Source: Orobanche coerulescens (lineage: Eukaryota > Streptophyta > Magnoliopsida > Lamiales > Orobanchaceae). From it: DNA of 64,000 nt. Positions 10,695 to 21,484 of the stretch are shown one piece after another (position 1 is the stretch's first letter; the number at the start of each line of letters is the position of its first letter). The stretch spans positions 33,814,001-33,878,000 of the forward strand of contig CM065818.1 in NCBI GenBank assembly GCA_033398695.1, in the 5' to 3' direction. A program made the position numbers and the translations under genes. The notes beneath the pieces are model-generated. The model was not told the origin of the DNA. It made no database searches and saw nothing but the letters and a program-made list of their open reading frames with translations.

Positions 10695-10897
10695 TGACCG
10701 ATGGTCAAAATTTTAAAAACCATATTAACGGTTCAATGAACGGGGTGGAGATCAAATGGAGTTTGCGAAAAGCGAACTGATTTTTAAATAGGCCCGGCTG
10801 AAGATATAAACTTAGCGCTTCTCGGGAGGCAACTCGAGTTCTTAGTTGTAGATTGTTGCGTTTCTGTAATTTTCGTGCATTCTTGAATTCAAATAAT
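10695..10897 (+). other. Remnant of the Athila pol end
   Basis: About 200 bp with a VNGQ-like stretch and the GGGAGGCAACTCGAG signature usually found after integrase in Athila elements. It is joined directly to the protease linker, which marks the right end of the pol deletion. At 10898 the sequence switches to LTR B. Confidence 0.6.
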
Positions 10898-12690
10898 GAA
10901 ATAAACACATGGAGACGATTACTAATTATCATATCCATAAAACAAGAATTGTATGGGCAAGGTACTTGCCTCGAATAACCACAACGCAGAGAATCGACCG
11001 AAATGAGGAGACTCGGACCGACTACGAACTCGCCGACTCTGCCGAACGACAACCCGAAACAATAAACTACGAACGACAACAATAACAATGAAAAAAATGA
11101 ATTCCAAAGTATGACCCAAAGCCGCTGAATTCAAGTAACAAACGATGAAAGTTCAAGGGTTTCCCCCAAAACGGCCAAGAACACGAATCGACCCGACAAA
11201 ACATGAAATTGGAATTCCCAACTGAAATATGGATGTACAATCCATAGGATATGTTTAACAACATCATTTAACAACAATCGATTCATCAAAAAGGGATGGA
11301 AAATGATATCAAGAACCAATCCCCCAAAAAGTCAACCCGAAGGAAAATCAAGAAATATACCTTGATTCGGCGAAGAACAATGGATTAAATGATGTTAAAT
11401 ACATGAATAATACTAAGATTAATCATACCCATCATGGATTAATCAACAATTCAGAACGAATCAGACAAAACCCGAAAACCCCAAAATTTCCCAATGATAG
11501 GGTTCTAGGAAATCTAACCTTGATTCGCTGGATCAAAGGATGTTATAGGATGATTAATAAATGATATAAGCTCTAGGACTTCGTGGATTAGTTGCTTGAC
11601 AACATGTCTCCTTGATCACCAAGCCTCCAGCCGCGGAAAGGAGAAGATAGAAATGAAAAATGGATGAAAATATAACTGCTCAGCCATATTTATACTGGCG
11701 CGGCCTAGCATGCGCTAGCCTTCCGGCCGTAGCGTGCGCTATCGGCTAGTATCGGCCCAGAACTCTCGGCCGGGGCCCGCATGACCGGGATCCGACCCAA
11801 CTCGCCGATCGGGACTTGCTCGCCCGACCGAGAAGCGGCGGCTGCGTGGACGCTAGCGCACGCTAGGCGACCTGTCCAGAACCCTCTGGACTAAACTTCT
11901 CGGCCAGATAACGTGCGCTAGTCGGCCGACAGCGTGCGCTACACATGCCGGTTAGCGCGCGCCACGACCGAAAGTAGCGTGCGCTACCTTCCGATCCTCC
12001 CTGAGTCCAGAACCTGTGACCTCTCTACCTGCACCGATAGGCGCCGGGCCGGCCGCATAACGTGCGCTACTCTGTCGGCTAAGCGTGCGCAGCCTTCCGG
12101 CAGAGCGCGCCACGCCGGTTCCCGCGTCGCCTGCCGGCTCAAGACTTCCGACAGTGCTTGCCGCACCCGTCCGGCCAGTGCCCAACCGCCCTGACCCGAC
12201 GATTCAGTTTCCGAAAACGTACGGAACGAAACACGACGAAATGCTCGCGGACAACATCATCTATCCGAAATGAAATACTACGCGACAATGAATCACACGC
12301 GACCAAATAAACACGAAAATCGATCAATACAACAAATACAAATAAGGATACCCACAACTTTCGGTAAATTACAAATGGCCCAAAACGCCCGAAAATCACG
12401 ATACGTGATCGAATAACCAAACCGAAGTTCACAACACGTCTACAAAATTAAACGGACTTATGGGAAACTCGAAACAGTAGTTTCGAACGAGATTCGCAAG
12501 AATCGAACTCGAGTGCGGAAAAGTCGCTAAGAAGCACGGAACTCAACAAAACGGCACCGAAACGATCTCGGATGGCAAAAAGTGCAGAATTAATCATTTT
12601 CAGAATGACGAAACGGTCACAAGAGAGTCGTCAAAATGGATTCCCGCTAAAAAAAGAAAATTACCAGAAATCGAAATTGCGGATATTACA
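10898..12690 (-). repeat. 3' LTR of element B (truncated)
   Basis: Homologous to 16404-18181 and nearly identical over long stretches. It starts (minus) TGTAATATCCGC at 12690 and is cut at 10898, where Athila sequence begins. The U3 array at 11706-12112 is clearly more diverged between the two LTRs than its flanks. No gene. Confidence 0.85.
11706..12112 (-). promoter_or_regulatory. Palindrome array in U3 of LTR B (3' copy)
   Basis: TAGCGTGCGCTA-type sites start at 11706 and 11730 (pair next to TATA), 11854, then 11909, 11930, 11953, 11975 (tetrad) and 12038, 12058, 12080, 12101 (degenerate tetrad). The tetrads are 129 bp apart. A GTCCAGA/TCTGGAC inverted repeat (11874-11891) lies in a spacer. 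TATA is just left of 11700. Confidence 0.7.
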
Positions 12691-12706
12691 TACTCCTCCT
12701 TAAAAG
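12691..12706 (-). promoter_or_regulatory. Polypurine tract of element B
   Basis: The minus strand reads CTTTTAAGGAGGAGTA directly before the LTR start. It is the same type as in array E. A degenerate form of the AAGTTTCGGGACGAAACTT stem-loop lies just upstream. Confidence 0.75.
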
Positions 12707-13255
12707 AAGTTTCATCCCGAAAATTAAAACAAGTAGGGAGAAGCAATCTCCCTCCAGGAAAACTCAACGAGATACACAAGAAACGCATAACTTATGCCCA
12801 ACGGCGAAACGTCACAAGCAACGCAAAGGAATATACGGCGTGAAAACGCGCTCCACGACGACCAACACAACACCACCGGTAGAAACATAATAAAACGAAA
12901 AAGTGACAAGCGTCATCAAACAGATAATATAATCAGGTCAGTTATCCGAACCATCACAAAACACTAAGCACCTATTACAAGGAAACACGCACGATCGAGA
13001 AAACAGAAAGTAAACACAAAACGATCCACAAGGACAATCACAAATAATTCGGACTACGCCGAAATCCTCAAAAGCACACTAGGCATCTCCATGCACTTTC
13101 GGAGCAGGGATGCAACCTCGATCCCCCAAATCTCTCAGTTACCGTCTCACATTGCACGGCTCGGTGACCCATCTGGCCACACCCGAAACAACAAACTAAC
13201 GGTGAACGACGATTCTTCGCGGTACGAGATCAGGCAACAACAGTCATACAACCCC

Positions 13256-13351
13256 GATCGAACAACAACGATCGATCAACAATGACTGAACAACAAAGAT
13301 AGAACAACAATGATCGAACAACAATGATCAGATAACAATTATCGAACAACA
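13256..13351. repeat. Minisatellite, ~14-15 bp unit
   Basis: Roughly seven imperfect head-to-tail copies of a GATCGAACAACAAT-like unit inside element B. Not seen in the homologous tails of array E, so it expanded locally. Confidence 0.75.
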
Positions 13352-13761
13352 ACGGTCGAAAAATAACTTCGAAGTTCACACTTCAACTCAAGACATCAAA
13401 AGGGCTAGTAGAAACTAACATATGTTACTTCCGATCAAGGTTCACAAGAATCAAACCGAACTTAGAAAGGTCATAGAGATAACAAGATCGACCCAAAACA
13501 AGATCACGGCTCGTTCGAATGATGAAACCGAAATACAGAACAAGTTCAGAAAGTATCAACAAACACGAGCGAGTCGATAGACTTGAGAAAGAGGAAATGC
13601 AGAAGTCCAAAAATAATACAGGTATTGCACTCGACCTCTTATAAAAGAAGGTCGTCACCGCAACTCCTAATAACGGAAACAAGGTAACAACACAAAAGGA
13701 GTCGATGGAAACATTTTCAATGGGCCTCTTAGAGCCGATCCTGATATCTGCACTAAAGTTC

Positions 13762-13900
13762 GTGCCCCGAAAGACTCGGAACCCAACTCGCAAAACTGTA
13801 TCCTGTGTCTCCCGGGTCCACACTTGAAATGCGTTACTGACGAGAAGGACAATTGGTACGTGCATGCCCCCGGCACACCACGGTTGAAACACCTCGGCTC
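13762..13900 (-). pseudogene. Gag zinc-knuckle remnant, element B
   Basis: The minus-strand frame contains RCFNRGVPGACTYQL and THFKCGPGRHRIQFCEL, matching the second half of the double CCHC region of gag C (RCFNCNVVGH, YNCGLEGYRVQYCEL). Everything N-terminal to it, about 800 bp, is gone, and several Cys/His positions are changed. It supports descent of B from a gag-bearing element. Confidence 0.65.
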
Positions 13901-15134
13901 GGCATACCAAATATACAAATTCTAGATACAATGGAACATAACATCACAAAACAACAAACCGGAGATACCAACTTGGCATAACATATCAACACATACTAAA
14001 ATCACAACAACCACGGCATTGTTCGACGATTACAACGGACCGAATGATAACCAGCACATAATCACAAAACAGCATGAAAAAATCACGCATTTACACAAAC
14101 GTGCAAACTCAAGTTCCAACAGCTCGCACTGGTGCGATAACACACAAATCATCACAAAGCGACAACATTCAATACTAACATCTCACCTCTCACAGAGGGC
14201 TAATCACAACAAATGCGTGGCAAATGACTCAACGTTCACGCCACCAATTTCATCATACTCGGGAGCTAACATTCTAACGACAATACGAATATCACATATA
14301 CATTCCCGGACGGCAAACAGGAATGATAGATTTTAAAAAATGAAAACCACCTTTTGAAAACAATTTGGAAACCCCAGTTGATCTTGAGTATCACATTTTC
14401 AAAAAGTTGTACAAACACCATTATCGAGACTTTGAAAACCATCTTGCGTTTGATAAAATGAGGACACTTTCCTTTAAATTGAAACTTTCAGAAATATTCG
14501 ACCCTTGGGTCTAAGCAACTGCATTTCTAAAAATAATTGAAAATATCTCAAAATATTTTGGTCCTCAAAGTAGAAGAATTTTGAAATAGATAGTTGCACT
14601 AGTAGGCGCGCCGAAAATAGAATCCATTTAAAAGTACGTCTCGAATTTTATTTTCTAAGACACTCAAGGTTTTCAAAAATCCAATAGGCCAGAATGCCCA
14701 AAACTCACACGTATCGACATTCACGTACATACAATCATAATGCACTCATCAACTCGTTTTAAATCAAGACAACATCTGTCTTTTACCAGAAATAAACAGT
14801 CAAATATCCTAGTAAAAAAGACATAAATAATGATAACACTCCTCATATAAACGAAACATGAGTCACATAAACGCATCACGAAACCAAGAATCTACATGAA
14901 GGTTCCATCACTTAACAAATAATCAAACAAGTAGCTCGTGTCACACGAGGCACAATACAAAGAAGGGAGATTTACGGCCACAGGTCGCACGAAGATGATG
15001 ATCGCCCCACGATACTAATCACGACCAACAAACTCAGACGACGTGTCGCGACACGACTCAGTCAGACAAAATCTGACGAGACAAAAACTCAACAAACACC
15101 ACTAAACCCAACAGCCTAGGTTTCCACAACCTAA

Positions 15135-15146
15135 GATCTGATACCA
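15135..15146 (-). promoter_or_regulatory. Primer binding site of element B
   Basis: The minus strand reads TGGTATCAGATC four bases after the LTR end (TTACA at 15151), close to the initiator-Met type TGGTATCAGAGC. Confidence 0.8.
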
Positions 15147-15150
15147 TTTA

Positions 15151-18100
15151 TGTAACACCCCAATCCGCTCAGGGATATTATATGCCGTAGAACCTTTCCT
15201 CAAGGATCTACCAGGCTGGTATCGACATCGAATATCTCAACAATGCCTTTAAGGCTAAAATGACTCAGTAGACCGATTTGGTCTTTCAATAAATACATAT
15301 AACTCAATCACAACACATGCCCACGCAGGGGTCGAGTACAACACACTCCCGTACAACGGGGAAAGAATACTGCAGCAGAAAATAAAATACAACTAAACCA
15401 ATACGACATCAACGGGTCCTCGTGTGATTAGTATCGTTCATCTTTCATCATCCTTCATGCCGACCCTGTGCTATCCACCCCCCGATTTCTCGGGGGTTAG
15501 CAAAATTCCACTATTTTGCTAGTGCAAGTATAAAGTGCAAAAATACGAGCCATACAATACAAGTTCCAAGGATAATAATAACCAGGAATCCTCAAAGATT
15601 TAAACATAACGAAAATACTTCCCGAGGCAAGAGTTTAGGTAAAGCTTTACAAAATCGAAAGATCCCAAGTCAAGGGAAATAATTTATAAAGTGATTTAAA
15701 ATGCCATCGGGAGTTTTGATAGAAACAACTTAGGATTTTCGAATCCTTCTCTTTCCAAAATCAACAAGGGTCACAACCCAAAGGTTTCGTTTTCACAAAT
15801 AAAACCAACAACAATTCAGAAGGTCAGAGCCCACATCAAGTGTCCTCAACGGACATAAAGTCAACAGAACATAATCACATACAAGCATCGCCTAGGACCG
15901 GGATGAAGCCACAAATCCCACCCGAGGCCTCTAAGGACCCTCCCGAGCTGGCTAGCGAAACAAATCACACACCATATCTCACGGTTGGATCAATCACTTG
16001 TTGCATCCTGACCACATGATCACAAGACATGTGTCACCGTAGATTATCTCAGGCTCTCACAGTTGGATCAATCACTTTTTGCATCCTGACCACATGATCA
16101 CATGCCATGTGTCACCGTAGACCTTCAACCATATCCACACATTCACACAAATAACATATCAGATCAATAATATCCAAGTAATTCACTCAATGGCAATAAA
16201 CACAATGCACGACGCAATGGTCAAATCACAACGCACCGATATGAGATAATATATACATATATATTATCAAAGCACAACGACAACACCAAGTGTATTCATA
16301 GTAATTCATGTAACCATCCACGAACACAATGTTCACAAAACACACGCATTTTGAAAGAGGGCCTTTAACAAGGCTAACCGAATCTTTGAAAGTGAAATTC
16401 AAATGATCAAATAAACACATGGAGACGATCACTAATTATCATATCCATAAAACAAGAATTGTATGGGCATGGTACTTGCCTCGAATAACCACAACGCAGA
16501 GAATCGACCGAAGTGAGGAGACTCGGACTGACTACGAACCCGCCGACTCCGCCGAACGACAACCCGCAACAATAAACTACGAACGACAACAATAACAACG
16601 AAAATAAATTCCAAAGTACGACCCAAAGCCGCTGAATTCAAGTAACAAACAATGAAAGTTCAAGGGTTTCCCCCAAAACGGCCAAGAACATGAATCGACC
16701 CGACAAAACATGAAATTGGAATTCCCAACCGAAACATGGATGTGCAATCCATATGAGGTGTTTAACAACATCATTTAACAACAATCGATTCATCAAAAAT
16801 GGATGGAAAACGAAATCAAGAACCAATCCCCCAAAAAGTCAACCCGAAGGAAAATCAAGAAATATACCTTGATTCGGTCAAGAACAATAGATTAAATTAT
16901 GTTATACACATGAATAATACTAAGATTAATCATACCCATCATGGATTAATCAACAATTCGGAACGAATCGGACAAAAACCCGAAAACCCCAAAATTTCCC
17001 AAAGATAGGTTTCTAGGAAATCTAACCTTGATTCGCTTGATCAAAGGATGTTATAGGATGATTAATATGATATAAGCTCTAGGACTTCGTGGACTAGTTG
17101 CTTGACAATATGTCTCCTTGATCACCAAGCCTCCAGCCACGGAAAGGAGAAGATAGAAATGAAAATCGGATGAAAATATGACTGCTCAGCCATATTTATA
17201 CTGGCGCGGCCTAGCGTGCGCTAGCCTTCCGGCCGTAGCGTGCGCTATCGGCCAGTATCGGCCCAGAACTCTCGGCCGGGGCCCGCATGGCCCGGCACTG
17301 TCGACCCAACCTGCCGATCGGGACTTGCCTGTCCGACCCCGATAGCGTGTGCTGCATGGACGCTAGCGCGCGCTAGGCGACCTGTCCAGAACCCTCTGGA
17401 CTAAACTGCTCGGCCAGGTAACGTGCGCTAGTCGGCCGACAGTGTGCGCTACACATTCCGGTTAGCGCGCGCCACGACCGGCTGCAGCATGCACTACCTG
17501 CCGATCCTCCCCGAGTCCAGAACTCCAGGGACCTCTCTGCCCAGCCCGATAGCGTGCGCTGGCCGACCGCATAACGTGCGCTACTCCTGTCGGCTAGCGT
17601 GCGCAGCCTTCCGACAGTAGCGCGCGCTATGCCGGTTCCTGACGCGTCTGTCCAGCCAGTGTCTAGCACTTCCAACAGTGCTTACCGTCCGGCGATTGCC
17701 CGCCGCCACGGCGATGATTGATTTCCAGCGTCGGAACGAAACACGACGAAATGCTCGCGGACAACATCATCGATCCGAAATGAAATACTACGCGACAATG
17801 AATCACACGTGACCAAATAAACACGAAAATTGATCAAGACAACAAATACGATTGAGGATACCCACAACTTTGGGTAAATTACAAAATGGCCCAAAATACC
17901 CGAAAATCACGATACGTGATCGAATAACCAAACCGAAGTTCACAAAAGTCTAACAAAGTTAAACGGACTTATGGGAAACTCGAAATAGTAGTTTCGAACT
18001 CGAGTGCGGAAAAGTCGCTAAGAAGCACGGGACTCAACAAAACGGCACCGAAACGATCTCGGATGGCAAAAAATGCAGAATTAATCATTCTCAGAATGAC

Positions 18101-18181
18101 GAAACAGTCACAAGCGAGTCATCAAAACGGATTCTCGCTAAAAAAAGAGAATTACTAGAAATCGAAATTGCGGATATTACA
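15151..18181 (-). repeat. 5' LTR of element B
   Basis: 3031 bp, bounded by TGTAA (18181) and TTACA (15151). TATA lies near 17190, about 990 bp from the start, leaving about 2 kb of R/U5. It contains a ~77-bp tandem duplication near 15975-16130. Palindromes cluster between about 17213 and 17630. Right flank 18182-18186 (GTTTT) would be the target duplication; the partner is lost with the truncated 3' LTR. Confidence 0.85.
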
Positions 18182-18204
18182 GTTTTTCTCTATAAGAGTG
18201 GGAG

Positions 18205-18637
18205 AAAGTGAAACAATTGTCAGTTTAGGTTGTGTGCAATTGAGGGTGCAACCATTTGGAGAATTACTAAGTTGACCTTGGATCACAGCAGTCACCCTGA
18301 TTTGAACCGTGCTTCCGCACGGTCAGTCACTTTGGAGGTTGTTGCCCATTATTTTGCTCTTAGATTGACCGATGAGGGGGTCACTTTGAGGCCAAATGAG
18401 ATGATTGCAGAGATGCGCAGGGAGTACGGCATTAACATGCTATACATTTTTGCTCTTCGAACGAGGAATATAGCGATAGAGAATACATACGGCTTCTTTG
18501 ATGAGTCGTATCAGAGGCTCCTGTCTTATATGTATTTGTTGAAGCAGCGTAATCCAGGGACAATTTATGATTTGCAGACTACTCGTGAGGGAGTGTTTTG
18601 CCACATGTTCGTTGCACTCGGACAGAGTATTTCTTAA
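18205..18637 (+). pseudogene. MURA-like transposase fragment (Mutator-like element)
   Basis: Frame with WRITKLTLDHS, HPDLNRASARSVT, IAEMRREYGINM, IENTYGFFDESYQRLLSYMY and LKQRNPGTIYDLQTT, ending FVALGQSIS. This is the N-terminal block of MuDR-family transposases, upstream of the catalytic DDE domain. The 5' end is cut by LTR B and the catalytic core is absent after 18637. It converges with the Ulp1 frame 60 bp away on the other strand. Products of this family cut and paste MULEs; this one cannot. Confidence 0.8.
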
Positions 18638-18649
18638 TATATTTCTCAT

Positions 18650-20142
18650 TCATATCCTTAATTTGGTGCCTTCCTGCTGGGTTTGCAGAGTTGAGTCAAT
18701 CTAAGTGCATGCACGCGAAGGGGCCACAACTGTGATTGTCTGTTTGTATGAACTGCAGTTCTTGTGGCATAATTTTGAAGCTCATCTTCGTGTCATACTT
18801 TTTCTTCAATTGGTTGTTCAGCAAATACCCAGGTTGAGCTAGCACACGAGGCATCAGATGAGTAATTGGTCGCAGTTGGTTAAATCGGTATCGACCATAT
18901 TGGTGTTGGTGTGACAAGGAATCGTACAACTCCACGGTTCATGTTATGATTTTACTTTTGATAGTAACCCAGTGGTTTTGGTCAAGGCAACAAACGGCAA
19001 TGATCTGTTGAAACAAAATATGTAAACATATAAGATCATCACATCGAACATAGGGAATCATTTATAAATATCACTTTTCAAACTAACTTCGTCGTAATTT
19101 GACCATAGAACTGCATTTGGACATGTCATGAAGTCCTTGATGGATTTAGGCATTTTTCAACCCTTGTAAACAGGCTTTCGTGTCACCTTGATACCGAGTG
19201 GATCATAGTTTTGCAAACTCGTTGGTCATAATTAACTACAAAAAGTCAAACCACAAATTAAAAAAAAACTTCCACATCACACCAATGATATACAGAAGAG
19301 TAATTTATAGAACTTATGTAAATTTGGAAGCTGACAAGTACAGTGCGAACTCTACCGACACCAACACCGTGGACCCCCTCCGAAGCCTCGCTCGAGTGGC
19401 AAGCACATAACAATATATCACCTCGGCATGAAAGTCTTCATGGCATGACTCTATGCGGTCAAATAATGCGTGGGTGAGAACATACCCAGTCTCCAAACAC
19501 CGTACGATAGAATCACATGGCTGCTCCCTGAACTATAGGTACAACTTCTTCAGATCCTCACTATTTCTTGGAGGCACCACCACAAAAGGCTCTCGAAGAG
19601 CAGCAGAGGGTTGACTCACTCACTGTGGAAGACTACGCTCACCCAACTGCTGCGGCCCGGCACTCTCACCAACTTCATCACCCTAATCGTCCCTCTCACA
19701 ACTATAACGATCATAGACCTGTACAATAGGCTGTTCGATCTGAAAAACTAGTTGCTTGATCTGAAATACAGGCTGCTGCTGAGAACTACTACTCTAGCCG
19801 GGAAACATCATACTATAATGATGCTCGTCCTGAAACCAATCAAACATCGTACCATACTGCTGAAACGGCACGTCAAATGGCTGGTAATAATGCTCATTTT
19901 CCTGAAACCATAGAGTCGGCTGAAGAGGCTGCTCAGTCCACTCAAAAGAATGCTGAATCTGAGAATGATGATTGTGCTGAATCTGAGAATGATGACTAGG
20001 GTGACTCTGAGAATGGTGACTATGGGCTGCACCGGAGACTGAGCGATGTGTAGGGTCAAAAATCCTATGTTGGGTGCTGCTAATAGATGCAGAATGACGA
20101 GGCCAATCGAGAAACCTATCACGGCTCCCAACAGAGTAGTGC
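18650..20142 (-). pseudogene. Ulp1-like protease gene, 3' half (MULE-borne)
   Basis: The minus strand carries a C48 (Ulp1/SENP) cysteine protease core: HWVTI (catalytic His, near 18960), ELYDSLSH (Asp, near 18925) and QTDNHSCGPFAC (Cys, near 18710). A TGA falls between His and Asp. Upstream (20142-19794) the frame is low-complexity and His/Gln/Ser-rich. The gene is cut at 20142 by array E and continues at 42920 on the other side. Plant MULEs (the Kaonashi/CUMULE type) carry such Ulp1 genes; they resemble SUMO/ubiquitin-like proteases, but their role in the transposon is not settled. Confidence 0.78.
20138..20142. repeat. Target site duplication AGTGC, left copy
   Basis: Five bases directly before the first LTR base of array E. 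The same five bases follow its last LTR base at 42915-42919. This defines a single original insertion event in the MULE gene. Confidence 0.85.
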
Positions 20143-21484
20143 TGTAATATCCGCAATTTCTGATTTTTGGTAATTTTATTTTTTCGGCAGGAGTCCGTTT
20201 TGACGACACACTTGTGATCGTTTCGTCATTCTAAGAATGTTTAATTCTGCACTTTTCGGTGTCCGAGTTCATTTCGGTGTCGTTTTGCCGAGTTATGTGC
20301 TTTTTAGCGACTTTTCCGCACATGAGTTCGATTCTTACGAATCTCGTCCGAAACTATTTTGAGTTTCCCGTAAGTCCGTTTAACTTGGTTAGACGTGTTG
20401 TGAACTTCGGTTTGGTTATTCGATCACGTATCGTTATTTTCGCGTGTTTTGGGCCATTTTGTAATTTCCCAAAGTGGTGGGTATCCGTACACGTATTTGT
20501 TGTCTTGACCCTTTTTATGGTCGCGTGTGAGTTTGATTGTAACTCAAGCTCTTAGTATGATCTTATTCTGGAGCTTTCCGTCCGTATCTTGAACTTGGTG
20601 TTCCGATCGGAGGAATTCGTTGTTGTAATCGGCTTTGAGAGTACTGTTGTTGTCCTTTTGAGTCGTTAGCGCACACTACACCTACTGGTTAGCGCGCGCT
20701 ATGGTGCGGTTGTTAGCGCATGCTTCAGGTTTGGTAGCGCATGCTAACGAGTGGTGCAGAAACAGTCCAGAGGCTACTGGACTGGGTTAGAACGTTGGTT
20801 AGCGCACGCTACCCGGTAGTTCAAGGCGATCCGAGCTCTTTGGGTAGTGCGAGGCCTCGTTAGCGCACGCTAATTTTTGTAGCTAGCACGCGCTAACTGT
20901 ACATTTTGGCAGAACGTTTTGTTCTGATGCTTTGATAGCGCACGCTAATCAGGTAGGATTACCGCACGTTAAGTTTTCCAGTATATAAACTAGACAACAG
21001 TCATTAATCTGCATTTTCTTCATTTTCTTCTTCTTCCTCCGCGGGTTCGAGACGTGGCGACTAGGGTTCGTTACCTGGGTTAATTTTCTTCCATTCCAAG
21101 GTGTTTTGGAGTATCCTAGGTGATTATAACATCATCTAATCCATTGTTCTTCACCGAATTAAGGTATTTTTCTTGGATACCTAGAGTTGACTTTTGGGGG
21201 AATTTGTTCTTGATTTCGTTTTCCTTTCAGTTTTTATAGACCGATTGTTGTTTAATGATGTTGTTAAACATATCCTATGGATTGTATATCCATATTTCAG
21301 TTTGGAATTCCGTTTTCATGTTTTGGTCGATCGATTCGCGTTCTTGGCCGTTTTGGGGGAAACCCTTGAACTTTCGTCGTTTGTTCTTTGAATTCAGTGG
21401 CTTTGGGTCGTGATATAGAATTTATTTTCATTATTGTTATTGTTGTTCGTAGTTTATTGTCGTGGGTTAATGTTCGGTGGAGTC
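20143..21484 (+). repeat. LTR 1 of array E, first part
   Basis: Starts TGTAATATCCGC. The U3 palindromes (20667-20970), TATA (near 20985) and donor-like AAGGTA follow as in LTRs 2 and 3. It is interrupted after 21484 by element D. It is the most decayed of the three; its TATA inverted repeat has mismatches. Confidence 0.88.
20667..20970 (+). promoter_or_regulatory. Palindrome array in U3 of LTR 1, array E
   Basis: About nine TAGCGCRCGCTA-type sites between the upstream U3 and TATA, in the same order as in LTR 3 but with more mismatches (for example TAGCGCACACTA at 20667). Confidence 0.65.

Larger units (their letters stand above)
6695..10897 (+). mobile_element. Athila-like Ty3-gypsy element, truncated
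   Basis: 5' LTR (6695-8020), tRNA-Asp-type primer site, long gag and protease are present. RT, RNase H, integrase and the 3' LTR are absent. Just after the protease linker the sequence jumps to a remnant typical of the Athila pol end (a VNGQ-like stretch and GGAGGCAACTC near 10825), then ends at 10897 against the truncated LTR of element B. One internal deletion and one terminal deletion explain this. Confidence 0.85.
12707..15134 (-). other. Internal region of element B, no intact gene
   Basis: The stretch 12707-13080 matches the tail after gag in array E. The stretch 13990-14340 matches the E/B-type leader, which also occurs at 59092-59400. Between them gag has been lost except for the zinc-knuckle piece, and extra sequence including a minisatellite (13256-13351) is present. 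The frames in this region are not credible genes. Confidence 0.7.
10898..18181 (-). mobile_element. Element B: gag-type LTR element with gag deleted
   Basis: Minus-strand element with a full 5' LTR (18181-15151), primer site, 2.46 kb internal region and a 3' LTR truncated at 10898. The internal leader and tail are homologous to those of array E. Of gag only a zinc-knuckle remnant is left, and there is no pol. It belongs to the same non-autonomous group as E. Right flank at 18182 is MULE-derived DNA. Confidence 0.85.

Noticed and set aside
11934..12194. Plus-strand frames across the palindrome array of LTR B
   Set aside because: Composition-driven ORFs (stop-poor, GC-rich repeats) with no recognisable domain and no conservation in the other LTR.
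13425..13931. 168-residue minus-strand frame as a novel gene
   Set aside because: Most of it is element B tail sequence; the only recognisable part is the gag zinc-knuckle remnant, which is in a different frame (13667-13918).
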